Notes: generated from the letters alone by a model not told the origin. 64,000 nucleotides of DNA from Siphonodentalium dalli (GCA_032622095.1 CP136068.1:118779509-118843508); one strand, 5' to 3'. Positions 45,719 through 59,530 are shown, counted from the first letter of the stretch. Translations and numbers: made by a program.

Positions 45719-46615
45719 CAGGGGGGGGGGGGGACTGCGGGACACAACGTACCGGGGGGTGGGGGGGTACCTAGGCGTAAAAATTTTACACGTAAATTTT
45801 TCCTTATTCATTTAGGGGGGGTTGTCGGAAAAAATTTGCATGTAATTTTTTTCCAAATATGTATTTTCAGACTCACAACTTCAATTTTCTCTCATTTTAT
45901 AGAATATGGGTTAACCTTAATATCCAAATCATATATATACATGAGTAGTACAATCCACCTAAAACAATTTTGGATAACCACTGTCTTGGTTTACATGTGA
46001 TATTGACCCCATTAACCCTCATAATAATGCCGACTATGTCAGTGTCTACCAGTCGAATGCAGAATTCTACCCTGCGATCGCTTATCTGGCAAATATTTAC
46101 TGCAGAACTATCCCATGCATTAAACAATTTCTCCTCCAATGGTATCAGAAAACAGTTATATGCTGGCATCTCACTCATCTCATTTGCATCTTTTTCAAAG
46201 TCGAGGTAATGACTAGTTGTCATTTTTTAAAGTGCATACAAAGCGTTGCGATCACCAATATATATATATATATATACATGTTTGTACATGTCATGACATC
46301 ACGAGGTACAAATCTGCGCTCTACTGGTAGACAATGACCATTTTAGTCATAATAATCTAAACTAAGTTACCAAGCACCTTCTCGTGAATTGTATGCTCCG
46401 GTGTTTTTTCGGTTTCCGGTCAAACCGAGTTGTTGTCCGGCTGGGGTAGATTTGATATTTTTTTTATGGGGGGGGGGGGGAGGGGGGGGGGGGGGGGCAA
46501 TGGTCAGTGGAAAAAAAACTGCAGTTTTTGCTGTTTTGGGGGGGGGGGTACCCAAACCGAAGAAAACAGTTTTTTCCACCCTGTGTCTGCAGTTTTTTTC
46601 GGCCCTACCCCCCCC
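45719..46615. repeat. G/C homopolymer tracts
   Basis: G runs at 45721-45733, 45756-45770, 46468-46496 and 46538-46549, and a C run at 46606-46620. 46500-46605 is also weakly self-complementary around AACTGCAGTTTT. These can form G-quadruplexes. Proline- and glycine-rich frames here are artefacts. Confidence 0.75.
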
Positions 46616-46679
46616 CCCCCTGAATACACACCCCAGAATGGTTCAGTCTTCGTGTGTGTATATTAGGTTATTGTTCAGA

Positions 46680-48700
46680 TAACATGCAAATTTCACAAAC
46701 GCATGCTTCGGCTGTTGGTCATGTTGCCATGGAGTCATCGGCTAAATGTTCCTGCAATTGAGTCAACATGAATGACAAGCAAAACGTACTCATCAACGAG
46801 CGAACGCCTACAATTACAATCGTCCGATTGCTACAATTATTGACTTGAACGGAAACCCATTAAGGTGGCAGCGATGTGGCCAACTCCACTGCTGACATAA
46901 ATCCTATAAACTATGGAGGGACATCAGGGTCACAATTCCAAATGCTATAACTTAATATTTTATATAAAGGATCTTTATTGAGTCGCAATTCTATACGGAA
47001 ATTATTAATCGAATGAAGCTCGAATCGAATGTAGTGGACGAGGTTAATACATTTCGTATAGAATTGCGGCGGTGATTTAATTCCTTATTACAACCGCAGA
47101 GGAAGTAAAGACACCTTCAAGAAAACATATATTTCCGTTCTAAATGTGTATTTTAAATGTTGACAAAAAAATTTCAACCACACTTATGACCAATGTTTCT
47201 CTCTTACAATCAACACTAATAACCCAACACAAATTGAATATCATAATTATATTCTAATTAACATAACACTAAAGTTCCGGCATTGCCATCGATAACATTG
47301 CACTAAACTCTTACGTCACTGTGCGTGCCGATAATACATGTGTGTCTAACTAAAAATATATATGAAGCTGGGTATTTAGTAACTTTACATAGGCCTGTAG
47401 GAAGGTATGTGATATTGGGGGCGACGAATGATAAATGTGTTGCGCGGCTCCGAGGCGCGTAGCGCCGAGATGGGGACTAATATGGGGTGCCTCCTTGCAG
47501 AGTGGACATTTTAGAATTTTCAATATTGAAATGACGCTCTCTTGTGTACTTTGGCATTGCAAATGTTACATTATACATGCTGGGAGAAAATAATGAAATG
47601 TGCATTAATACTCACCGGGGCAATAAATTTAGGATAGTTCGGTTAATCATCAACAAATAATTTGAGCAAAATCTCCACGCAGGCGCACACAAATTATAAA
47701 ATGAACTATATGTTCCAGTATGACATATAGGTATTAATACAGATTTTAGATAGTCCCTGAGACATGTTGATCTGATTAAATTTACTATATCCAACTTCGT
47801 AATTCTCTATATACAGTGGGAGAAGGTACAACAAACTCATCAGGAAAAATATCAAAGTCTGTGAATGAGATGAAATTTATACAAATTACCACCTGTTGGA
47901 TTGTGTAAGTATAGTATTGGCCCAATGGAATGTCTTCTGTTTTCATCACCAGATTCACCCACGTTTGTATCTATCATATAGCACACATTCTAATGTTATA
48001 CATTATCAATAGGGTACTGATCGCCTCTTTAATCACATATTAGTTATTATATCAAGTTTAAGCAAATTTGCCAAATGCTATCCATAAATTTTGTCAAATA
48101 ACATAACAAAATTCTGGAAATTTATGGAGGGGTGGTGTCCCGTTGCCCCCCCCCCCCCCACAAGTCCCTAAGGCTATGATTTTACAACATGAAACAATAT
48201 ACATTAACAGTCAAAAACAGTTTTGATGTTAAATTTACACGGATAGATAGATACCTGTTATCGTACATCAATACTTGAAATAAAACAAGTTTACAGCCGA
48301 TAGACATGACAGAGGCATTGGGAGACGAATACAAGAAATAATCGAATTAATAATATATTATTCTAGTTGCAGCCAATGAGTGGGCAGGGTAGTGACTGCA
48401 TGATGGGTAAGACCAATGAGGACCAAGCACCATACCACACATGGGCACAACCATGGGGATATAGTATGCGGCACTCCTCCGACCGTATCCCGTGTCTGAT
48501 CGGCCACAGTCTGACCTAGCTCCTAGCTATCGGTGGTTTTCTGTTTCTCAGTTTCATTTTGGGCTTGGGCAATTCCAATTTGACTTGTGCGCCAGTATTT
48601 TTCGTTCTGTTGATTATGATTGACAGCAAACAAAATAGTGAGTTTCGCCACCGATTTGACCGTTGTTACATTGTGGACATATTCAATCATCACATTATCT
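46680..48700. other. No gene seen; one hairpin
   Basis: Contains a hairpin at 46993-47072 (CGCAATTCTATACGGAAATT / ACATTTCGTATAGAATTGCG) and a short CpG-rich stretch at 47450-47475. 48390-48540 is more GC-rich and promoter-like in composition, but no exon could be supported. Confidence 0.4.
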
Positions 48701-48707
48701 CTAAATT

Positions 48708-49851
48708 TTAAGGGTCAGACGCACGTTTTGCCAAAATGTCCTGGTATCTCAAAATGGATTTTCTCAAAATCTGTCAGGAATTTCTTTGTGAAATTTGGTA
48801 CAAGCGATTATTGTGACACATTATTTAATGGATATTGGATATTGTAACCTCATTGACTTTACTTTTATGGCATGAAAAATATTTAAAATATCACTGTTTT
48901 CCGGTTCCAAGAACTTCTGTAAAATAGATTATTTTCAAAAGTTCATATATCCATGATATCATATTATAAATCTGAAGATCATGAGAGGAGACTCAAATTT
49001 TCTTGATTCGTGAAATTTAGTGATTATAGTTCTAATAGAAAAGGCAACTACCCATAAATAATTTTCTATAATTGAGAATGTTCATTTCATGCCTGTTTAT
49101 CAATGAAAACTTGGGCTGATATGAGTTCTGGGTCATGGGTTAATAACCAAGTTAAAGCTGACCACCACATCTCTTAACGTTGTAGCCTATAAATTAATAC
49201 CGAAAGGGACAAAATATAAAATCATATTTTCAACCTCTCGTATTAAATTCCATTGTTGTGTCGTCTCTTAACCCTTTACCCAACATAATGGCCCTGTGCC
49301 AATGCATTCTCTTATATATGCGAGTCGACCATAGGTCGCCTCGCATATATAAGAGAATGCATTGGCTTAACACATATTAAAAATTCTAAAATTGTCAAAG
49401 AATGTAGAAAAATATTATAAAAATTGTTTAAAAATGTAAGAAAAAATTCTAAAATTGTTAAAGAATGTAAGAAAAAATGGTAAATGCATTCTCTTATATA
49501 TGCGAGGCGACCTATGGTCGACTCGCATATATAAGAGAATGCATTGGCACAGGGCATAACTGTAACCATCACAATGTGGTCAATGAACCGGTTCCAATGA
49601 TATCCATATTTGTATGGTGTTATTGAGACAGACCGAAGATATTTTAGGCTGTTGCAGCTTTATTTGGGCGTTTTTGGCCGGTTTGTTGGGTAAAGGGTAA
49701 ATAGTTGCTCAGAGTCTAGAGTCTACATACAATGAAGGTGATGATATGTGAAATTCAAGATTTTTCGTCAGATAGATCCAGAGAACTTCTTTGTTGAAAA
49801 TCGCTTGCCATTTTTGGTGGATTTATGCAAAACGTGCGTCTCCCCCCTTAA
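48708..49851. repeat. F5 TTAA element, ~1.1 kb, host of a nested MITE
   Basis: TTAAGGGTCAGACGCACGTT at the left and AACGTGCGTCTCCCCCCTTA followed by A at the right: inverted ends with TTAA on both sides. The F1 copy at 49268-49701 is inserted in it. No transposase remnant was seen. Confidence 0.7.
49268..49701 (+). repeat. F1 TTAA MITE nested in the F5 element
   Basis: TTAACCCTTTACCCAACATA to TTGTTGGGTAAAGGGTAA. It has two hairpins (49303-49371 and ~49484-49550), inverted to each other as in 39829-40229, to which it is very similar. Confidence 0.85.
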
Positions 49852-50308
49852 ACTATTGTGCGTGCCTATTTTTTTTTCTGCATTTATAAAGTAGGTCACA
49901 ATAAATTATGTTCAACATCGAAATAAAGTGCCTGAAGCTCAACTTTACTACTCATGTTAGTTGATATTTAAGCACCCGCGCGTGTCTGTGCACTGATCCA
50001 TATCAGAGAATGTTAATAATGTACATATAGAGCCGGAATCCATTCTAAACAACTTTCCCTGACCTGGGTATCTTTTTTCTTAATATTTAAAGTCTGAATA
50101 AATTTATACAATACGACGAGAGTGACAAATTCAGCCTGTTGTGCATGATACGCGAGATTCTGGTGAATTTAGAGGGTTTCAGGATATTTGTGAGGAGAAC
50201 AAAACAGGAAAATAAATGGCATTAAATGTTCGCCGCATACACATCAGAAAACACGCACATGAACTTTCAGAATAATGAGAGGAGTCTAACTTTCTTTAAT
50301 ATTCGCCT

Positions 50309-50372
50309 TTAAAGACCCACTTAATTCTCGAACCCCAAGATCACATTATATAAAATATATGCCACATTATAT
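50309..50372 (+). repeat. F3 MITE end fragment
   Basis: TTTAAAGACCCACTTAATTC, then CACATTATATAAAATATATG; it stops where the sequence diverges near 50375. Confidence 0.65.
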
Positions 50373-50887
50373 GGCCTGAAATTCCTTAAATGGACGGGTC
50401 TCGTTTTAAATTCGAAATTATATTTTTCATATATCCATATAACGATCATACGATGCCATTTTCAAGTTATATTTTGCTACATTAAGACATGTTTCAAAGT
50501 ATTTTGGCAGATATCGGAGTCATATAGCTGCATCAGTGATCAAAATATCGTGTGTTGTATGCAAATCAAATGTATAAGAGTCCGTTCCGTATGTTATATA
50601 TACTGGTATATAAGTTCCTGTGTATAACTGTATATATGTATGGGGTAGTTTCTCCATGCACTTTAGCATGTCAGCTATAATGTACAATCCCACTAGGACT
50701 GTTCTGCACGAAACGTGACCACATAACATTTACGTATATACCGTACATGCAGTAACAGTCCAGTCACTATACATGGCCGCAGGATATGAAACCGGTGCAT
50801 ACAAACACTGTCTATATGTATGCAGTAACGGAGAAAACAAACCATGTGCAAAATTTCAACTATAAGTTGTGTTGACTAACTTGACTA

Positions 50888-51960
50888 TCTATACTAATAA
50901 AACTAAATGATGTTTGTTTGTCTATCGGGCTATAACCGAACAGCTGGACCCTCGGAGCTGAACATTTACAAATGTACAAATTGGTCAATTGATCCGGGGA
51001 GTGTCATGGTGTAGGTACCGTTGACATCAGATGTCTTAAAATTGGAGGGAACACCACAATTTATATAATCGTAAGCCACTCTGGTTCATTTAATCTCGAC
51101 ATACAAAGGGTGTTTCGAGTTCCAAGTAAACAGGTTCTCTTCTCAGAATGTACTTCAGTTTATATATAGAGAGAGCCCACTTCGATCTGGCTCATTTGAC
51201 CTCGGCGTGCACAGAGTGTTTCGAGTCCAGAGAAAACTGGATATCTTCTCATATATAATGCACTATCGGATTCTATATAAAGCTGATATTAATTTTTATT
51301 TACCAACACTAATAACAGGAAAAAAATATATTATCATATATGAGCAACAAAGAGCGTTCCTTTTCAGCTTAGACGTTATGTACGACAATTGGTACACAGG
51401 GGTCACCTGACCAGGGACATATCATGGGATAGGCGCCTTTTACCTCGGGTGATTTAAACGGCGGCTAATATGTGGACAACAAAGAGCGTTCCTTGTCATC
51501 TTAAGCAATATGTGGGGACAATGGTAGACAGGAGTCACCTGATCAAGGGAATATCATGGGACAGGCGTCTTTGACCTGCAGGTGACATAAACGGGGACAA
51601 ATATGTGATAATAAAGATGGTTCCTTATCAGCTAAAACGATGTGTAGGAAAACTGGTACACATGGGGTCACCTGGCCGGGGGGTACCATGGGATAGGCAC
51701 CGTTGACCCCAGGTGACTGCAATGGGGACTAATAATCTATATTAACATACATACATAGGTTATCAATGGAGACCATTTATTATCAGCTCAGAAAATATGT
51801 GTGAAAATTGGTACACATATAGGTATTTGACACGGGGAGTAATGGAATAGGTGTCGCGCGTTGACACCAGGTGACGTAATGAGGCACTGGTAAAAAGATA
51901 GAGGTAACTTTATCCAATGAGTGTCATGCACTAGGTGATGCTGACCCCAGGTGACTAAAT
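50888..51960 (+). mobile_element. Probable non-autonomous Helitron with internal ~132-bp tandem repeats
   Basis: TCTATACTAATAAAACTAAA preceded by A, then TGTTTGTTTGTCTATCGG, is the common 5' end of animal Helitrons (A/TC insertion). The body carries units starting near 51399, 51531 and 51665 with GGGTCACCTG, ATCATGGGATAGGC and GACCCCAGGTGAC, plus degenerate flanking units. The 3' CTRR end was not identified with confidence. Confidence 0.5.
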
Positions 51961-51969
51961 AATTAATAA

Positions 51970-53165
51970 ATTAGGAGCGCATGTCGCATATATAAATGCC
52001 ATCGATTCCACGTGAACAGTCCTCGTGCGCCCACCCCATGCATGCATATAGTTGACAACTTGACACTGGATCCAATCAACAAAATGTCCAGTACGGCAAT
52101 ATAATTTAAATGAAACTGGTCACACTTAAACATAAATAGAAGGCGTTTCAAACTAAGATCAATAGCCGTGTGTTTTTCGTCATGGGCTCTCATCCTGGCG
52201 GCCATGGTTCAAATCCTGGCAGAGACATTTAAAACAAGAATTATCTATATATTTATTTGCCGAATAAATAAATGTGGATATAATTTTAATGGCATTCGCG
52301 TTAAATATATTTTTGTTTTATACTGTATATGCTATATTATATGCTATATACAGGTAAACAGATATAGTAAGCGCATTCCCAATGTCATCAGATGGAGCAT
52401 TTCCCCATGCAGAGCTGTCAGTTATAGGCATAACAATTATCGAATGACACTATATATAGGCTATATGCCTATAGCTGTCTGAAACCAATTTGTATAATAT
52501 TTAGGTTATTTTGAGTTGGCCACACTTGCCATTGAATGGGCATATTCTGCAGTCAAGTCTCATTATTTGTAACGAGCTACGATGGTAACGGAGAAAACAA
52601 CCTTAAATAAACTATTAGAGACTGATATCGATGCTGTTGGCAAATCCATTAAACGGCGACGAGGACACAAGACATAAGTTTTTCATTGTGACAAAGCATT
52701 TGAGAGTTGCACTATCACATACTCAAAAATATATTAGGATTTCTTCAATGTTTACCGTTGCCTTCAATGGTGGTAACGGAGAAAACCGCGATTGTGTGGA
52801 CACCTTGGCATCTGATTATTTTCTCGGAGAAATGTTTTTCATACAGAAGCTGAATATATGGACTGTCGATACATACAAGTTCAAAGACTTGAGACCATAT
52901 CCACACCGTTTGCAATACAATTAGCTCAGTATACAAAGCTTCTAAAATGTGCACACATGCACGGACATCGGGAAATTGGCAAATAAGTAGTATGTACCTC
53001 GACTTGTAACCACCAAATTAGGCTCTCCACATATCTATTATAACTTATATTCTATTTAAATACATTCCGTGTGTTAATATAACTCATGACTCGTTTAGCA
53101 TTGGGTTGGTATATTCTAACAAGGAAGGTAAGACAACATTTTCCTTGATTTTCAGCGTAAGGAAT
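51970..53165. other. No gene seen
   Basis: Only short frames. A B-box-like GGTTCAAATCC at 52208-52218 has no matching A box. Confidence 0.45.
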
Positions 53166-53169
53166 TTTA

Positions 53170-53545
53170 GGCCCTATACCATTTGAAAAAGGAAGCTCCA
53201 ACAAATGGTATTATCAACTTACCCGGTGTAATAAACTGTGTTTTTCTTGAGGTACCGACGTGTTTTCTGTGCTTAAGTTTCATCTGGAGATATAATGCAA
53301 ATGCTATTATTTGCAATGGAAGGGGAATATATATATATGTATCTTAGTTTGAATTATGTTGCATTCTGGGAGCGAAACGGGGTAAATGTTTCTACGATTT
53401 CAGCTATTTTCTATTACTCTATGGGCACCTTCTGATACACAGACGGTTCAAATGGTGATGAATCATAGTATTTTAATAATAGTTTATGGCATAGGTTGTT
53501 ATAAAAAAAATAGTCGGCGATTCGAAAATTAAATGGGCATCTAAA
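53170..53545 (-). repeat. F3 MITE copy
   Basis: ATACCATTTGAAAAAGGAAG, CCGGTGTAATAAACTGTG, TTGCATTCTGGGAGCGAAAC and the end CGAAAATTAAATGGGC. The left TTAA end is missing. Confidence 0.78.
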
Positions 53546-54774
53546 GTTTGAATAAATTTATAAATACGACGTGAGTGACAAATTCAGCATTTTGTGGTAC
53601 GCGAAATTACGGTTATTTTAGAGGATTTCAGGATATTTGTGAGGACTACTCACAATATACACATCCGAAAACACACACACTAGCATCCAAAATAATACGA
53701 GAAGAATAACCATAAAAGAATGTTTTATTATCTATCTTTAATGTTCACCTTTAATGTGCAAGGAAACCATAAACGCTCTCTATCACATGTGATTTTTCAA
53801 CAGCATGTTTGGACGCAAGACCAAATTGAAAAACCAGATAAAACTAACTTTTTGCGACTGTTGATTGTTTTAAGTGATAGGGAGTGTGAGACGCCATCCC
53901 ACGAAGGGGCGTGGCCAGCAAGTCTTCGCAGGCGATGGTATCCAGCTTATAATTTCAAATTTCAAATTCCCAATTCCGTTATAATCCATTTGCACCGCAC
54001 TGTCCTTGTATTCGAATTTCTAATTAGACTATACATGAAACTTACCGTTTTTCCTATGTCCACAGGGGGGGGGGTGGAAAAAAGTGACATGACAGTAGGC
54101 TGAAAAAACTTTTTTCCGGCTCTTGGGTGCCCATATTTAAAGGAATTTTTTTTTTTTTCCAATTTCACCCCTTTTTTTACCTCCAAATATGTAGTCTCAC
54201 ACCATTTAAGCTTTATGGTCAGTATTACGGTTACCCTATTTCCGTTTCTGGTTCTTCTAAGTCATTCCAACTTTTGTAATAACACGAAACAGGATCTAAA
54301 AACAAACATGGAAAAACCCAAAAATAACACACAGAATACATGTGCTGATCAGTAAATTATTGATTGTTTCGTCCCCAAATATTGTCTGAGGTAGCTCATA
54401 ATACACGTAAACAAGTATAAAAGCATTAGTGTACCTTCTTTTCACCACAGCAAGTGTAACTTTAGATGTGTCCCATAGTATCACATGAATTTATGTCAAC
54501 TATGATTTTTGAAAGAATATTAGGGCAACACCACCTGGCAATTAACTCTCCAACAATACAGGTATTCAGCTGTAATCCACCATGTATCACAAAACTAATT
54601 TTCATTTCCAAGAGCTGAGTTCTTGAGCTAGGTACTATGCTAAGGCCAGACCCAGGTCAAGCATTCAGACACATACATATACGTGTAAATAGAAACTTGA
54701 AAATAAGACGGTCATATGCAGTCTGCATAATAAGCTCCAAGGAGGGTTAGTTTAGTGATGCTGCCCAGCATAGT

Positions 54775-54930
54775 GGCCTATAGCATCAACAAATTCACCA
54801 TATGTGACCCTCATTCTGTAGCTAGTTCTCCACGGTTGGTCGAGACCAAAATTGAATGAGGTCGTCAGAGGTTGAATTTGTTGATGCTATGCCGGGTAGT
54901 ATCGCCCTCTGCTGACCTCGATCATTTTGC
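54775..54930. repeat. Inverted repeat, relative of 63926-64000
   Basis: GGCCTATAGCATCAACAAAT and ATTTGTTGATGCTATGCCG are arms around a ~95-base centre. CCCAGCATAGTGG / CCGGGTAGTATCG extend them. Confidence 0.65.
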
Positions 54931-55409
54931 TGATGACCAGCACATTATTTTTAGACTTGCATATATATTAAGTTATATTATATTTTCTCTCCCTTCTTTT
55001 CACTCGTCTGTTCTGATTTTGTTTATTCCACTTAGCAGCCTTCTCCATATCTACACATTCAAGTTATATGTATGCTCGCCCAATCTTTTATCTGGGTCCC
55101 ACCATCTCAAGATTGTTATCTCAGTGATATGCATTGTTGCAGTCTACAATCTCATGCCCGAGTTCCGATTCAATTTTGACTGGGTCATCTGGTCTGATCA
55201 GGTATAATGAGTAAATATTAATGCTATAAATGAATAGCTTTTTTCATTTTATTTACATTAAAGTTTATTCATGTGCTACATAACTGTCCATTTTCATCTG
55301 GAACCCGTAGCATTGGTACATGGCAATGTGATCGGATCTTAAAGGCGAATTCCTGAGAGTTGGTTCGTAATCTGGATTTCTGAGAAGCATCATGCCCATA
55401 TCCACACTA

Positions 55410-55615
55410 ACTACCCCCTAAGCACTGACCTAAGTGCCAACACACCTTAACAATGATGCTGAACACTTTGAGGCAATTATATTGCAGAAATGTTGTAAGA
55501 GGAAAAAATTGCGACCACTCAGGAAAAAAGTAACTTTTTCGCAGCTGAACCACCCACACACCCCGGCCTACTGTATGGAAAAAAGTGGATGACCCCCCCC
55601 CCCCCCTCCTGATTT
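55410..55615 (-). repeat. C-tract module related to 12964-13170
   Basis: CACACACCCCGGCC, GTATGGAAAAAAGTGGATGA and a run of 14 C resemble the end of the 12.9-kb duplication. An inverted, weaker relative is at 54064-54125. Confidence 0.5.
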
Positions 55616-55619
55616 CCAC

Positions 55620-56985
55620 CAAAATTATGTATATATAGTACTAGTCATTGCGATGATATGGGGAATGTTATAGTGTGGTTTAAATATACCTATATAGGTG
55701 CCGCCCCGAGTTTGGGATTGTGTTAGCGACGGAGCACAAACATTAATAGAACCACTCTGTTACCGATTTCTGCCAAACTATACCGGTATATATATGAATT
55801 TTCTATTTTTTCATGACCATTGATCACTGTCACTATACAATGTCTAGTTAAAATCATTGTTCAAGTTAGTTAAAGTCATAAAAACTATATGTTTAAAAAA
55901 CACACATTTCTTTCGTATTAATTTACTGACAATTTATGTTTCTAACGATGACTTATTATTATACAATTAACCTAATTCAATAAATTAACAAACTAAATAT
56001 ATTCTACATTCAGACATCAAGGTTAAAATTTTTGTTTCTTTTACGAGTATCCAGCTATGTTTGGGCAAATAGCTTTCACATGATAATTCCCCTGATATAT
56101 ATAATCATCATGGTGCGGCTACAGTTTAATTTACTATAGTAGTATACCCCCCAGAAGATACTCACAATCTAAATACGCCAATATCATTATATATATATAT
56201 ATATTTATTTATTTATTTCTATCCTCCATCATATGAAGAGTTACAAGTAACATAACAAAAATACATATAGAAAAAAGAACAGTTCAGTAGAAACGAACAT
56301 ATTTACACATTGATCATACGACCACCGAGATGGCCCCACTTCCCCAGACTATAGACCTACAAAAATTGCACCATAGATAAAAGGTCACTTAAACATTGGC
56401 ATGCGTTGGTCTACAATAGAGATCAGAGTTTGAGGGTCCAGGCTGTGAACCCACTCATTGGCTCCGCAGCACGAACCCGCAGATTGTGTCGCAAGTTTAA
56501 ACCCTACATACAACAAACAGGGCTGTCTGGTTACAACACAGCAGCGACTTTAAAAAACCGGTTTTGAACTATTCCAGCAGAATATAAATCATACAGGGAA
56601 ATCAGCGATCAGAGATTACTCGGAACTTCTGATTATAAATTCATGGCGAGTGATTACGATACGCGCTACAGATTTTCAATTAGACTGATCGATTTTCGTG
56701 CATTGTAATCGATTTGGAATTGTGATTCACAAAATACAATAAACACGACACCCGAGCTTACTGAATGTTTAATTTCCCATGCACCAGCTATTATTATATA
56801 GGCCAAATTAAAATGAATGTGTTTCTCGTAACGCGGAGCCCAAATAAATTGGGGCGGTCCGGGGGTGGGGGGGATGTGTGGGGCAGGAAAACAAGGATAC
56901 AAGGTCCGGATGTTCCAAAATATATAATAGAAAATCGGAAATGATCCGGAATTTTCAAATGTACCGGGATGAGAGCAAGCTATGG
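55620..56985. other. No gene seen
   Basis: AT-rich DNA with a short (AT)n at 56190-56206. No repeat partner was found in the window. Confidence 0.4.
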
Positions 56986-56989
56986 TCGA

Positions 56990-57400
56990 CAATGACCATA
57001 ATTGTGGTAAATATGGACGGACCGAACCTAAATTCCAACTTGATCTGTATTTTCATATATATATATGAGAAAGCCACATACACGATTTGAAAAAAAATCA
57101 GATAGCTATAACTAAAGCTATATCCCGGAAACCAAAATAATCGGCAAATTATAAGTAAAAAAGGGTCATTATTCCGGTAAATATAGTCGGAGGGAACCCA
57201 AATTCGAACTTAACCTCTATTTTCAAAGATGAATAATCAATATACCAAATTTGAAAACAATCAGATAACTATAACTAACTTAAAGTTATCACCCAAAAAC
57301 CATCTGAGACGGACAGACGGACGCCCGGACCCCCTATCTAAGACAGACACCCACACCCGACGGACGGACACCGCTGATTTTGTTCTATAGTTGCCAGAAA
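56990..57400 (+). repeat. Two-copy ~150-bp repeat with a GACGGACAGACGG tail
   Basis: TGGTAAATATGGACGGACCG / CGGTAAATATAGTCGGAGGG, AACCTAAATTCCAACTTGAT / AACCCAAATTCGAACTTAAC, and TCAGATAGCTATAACTAA / TCAGATAACTATAACTAA. The GACGGACAGACGGACG tail at 57309 is typical of mollusc interspersed repeats. Confidence 0.6.
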
Positions 57401-57874
57401 ATAATTATGTGGACAATTAAGGGACGAAACCCGCAGTCTGTGGGTATCCTTTCCGTCCATGTACCATGCATCATTATTCTAAATGAGACAACGAAATCCG
57501 ACAATTAACACCCGAGTTACAAGCTGAAATGTTCGGAAGAAATGTTCAGCTATAGCTATAGTATAGTAACTCATTTATTCAGGACCCTTAGCCAGAGTAG
57601 ATATTTATGGCATGCATGGACATGGCTATAGAGTCTCCGTTGGGGATGTCCACATTTGGAAACACACCCCCCCCCCCATTGAATCAGAATCAGACCAAAC
57701 ACAAGTTTTGCATAATTCCATTTGCACCCCCTTGCATCTCAGTGCTCAGGGCTATATATTCATAAACCATGGTTCTATAGTCCCGGTATGAGATCATTCC
57801 GATATTTTAACCTGAAAAAATGCATAAATCATAACATCTAGTGGTCTAACTCCAGACAAATGCACACGACTATA

Positions 57875-58640
57875 CGGACAAGAGACCAAGACACACCGGG
57901 CTGACCATTGTTATTCGGCCCGGTATGAGAAAATTTGAAAAACTATCCAAGAAAATCGCAAATCCTAGCATCTATAGACTGGCCTCAACTGAAGCTTTCC
58001 TGTAGTGTTGGAAATTTTGAACCTCATACTCCCCCTCAGGTTGGAAAATTCTCCAACTGATGACCATTTCAGTTCACAAGTTTGACCAAATGTATTAAAA
58101 TATTGTTTTGTTAGACTAATTAGCAGTTTTTTATTGGCCACGGGGGAGGGACAATGAATGACACACCGGGCCGACCATGGTTCGTCCCGGTGTGCGAAAA
58201 TTTTGAAATCTGAACAAGAAAATCGCAAAATCCTAGCCTCAAGCCTTCCTAGAGTTGGAAATTTCAAACCTGACACCCCCACTTAGGTTGGAAATTTTCC
58301 AACAGATGACAATTCCAATGAAAATGTTGCTCAAATGTATGACAATATTGTTTTCTCAAATTAACTAGCAGTTTTTTACTGGCCACGGGGGGAGGGACCA
58401 GGACACAAGCTTTCCAATGGTTGGAAATGTCCAACCTGTCATCCCCCTAAGGTTGGAAAATGTCCAACTGATGACCATTTCAGTCCCAAATTTTAAAAAA
58501 AAATAGGAAAATATGCAAATATTGGTCCAAAAACAATTAATTCCCACAATAAATTGTTTGAAAATCAAACTACAAGAACATTTTCAACCTATTGTTGGTG
58601 TGAAATTTCTAACTAATGTTTTGGCAGGTATGAAATTTCC
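57875..58640 (+). repeat. Degenerate ~250-bp tandem repeat, 3 copies
   Basis: Each unit has GACACACCGGGC or a relative, AAGAAAATCGCAAATCCTAG, GGTTGGAAATTTTCCAACTG, TGATGACCATTTCAGT and GCAGTTTTTTATTGGCCACG followed by a G run. The GTTGGAAATTTTCCAAC palindrome recurs. Confidence 0.75.
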
Positions 58641-59009
58641 AACTGTTGAAAATTTTGACCAAAGTTGGGGGTGAGACAACACCCCAAACCCAACCCCCTG
58701 TCGCCACGTCTCTGATGGCATGACTTAAACTCCTTTGAAATGCAGACCGCAAACATATTTGAACTTTCATGTGCCCCATAACAATAAGCTCATGCACATA
58801 CCAAACAATGTTTAATGTCATTAATTATTTCTGAATATATCATCCGGAAACCATCTGGTCGAATTTATAACCTAGGCATGAAGTATGTGCGACAATGGAT
58901 GATTGGATGAAATTATTCATGGTTTTCAACCCAATGGATTTCTCACAGGCATTGTAAATATTGATATTCTCAGAAAGGCTATAAACTGACATCCACAAAG
59001 GGCCTATTA

Positions 59010-59530
59010 AATTAAAGTCTCAATGACACTGTAGCTCAATTGAGAGGGATAATTTCATGTGTTATAGTCAATGGAGTGCTTAGGATTGCGGGAACTTGAA
59101 ATGGCTAATTAAGACTAAATGCCATCATGAAGAGATGTGTGAAGTTCGAGATTCAGCAAGTGTATATGGACTATGGAATGACGAAGTGTGTAAAACCATG
59201 AAGCCAACTTCATTTCACTGCAGGAATTGCAGCAATAACACTGTTATCTTCATTTATTACAACGGCCATGGTCATGATGTTTATCAGACGAACAGGACAA
59301 AATGTAGTCCGTACTAATGGATTGAATTGTGGAATCCAAGATGGCCGATTGCGGCCATGTTTTTGGAACAATGACCCCAAAATGACTTGTTCCCATCTAC
59401 ATGTCAATGTTAACAGCCATGAAAAATTGCATAATGATCCGACCAAAGGAACGACCTGTATCCCATGCTAACGGAAATTGTTGACGTACACACGCAGACG
59501 ACGACCGATACCAACCCATGGCAATAGCTC
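59010..59530 (-). repeat. Dispersed repeat, inverted relative of 31818-32310
   Basis: AATGACACTGTAGCTCAATT followed by GAGAGGG, CCCAAAATGACTTGTTCCCA, ACATGTCAATGTTAACAG and CCATGGCAATAGCTCAAAG occur in the order expected for the reverse complement of the 31.8-kb copy. It ends 7 bases before the F6 element. Confidence 0.72.

Noticed and set aside
52150-52235. tRNA or SINE suggested by GGTTCAAATCC
   Set aside because: There is no A box at a suitable distance and the T stem pairs poorly.
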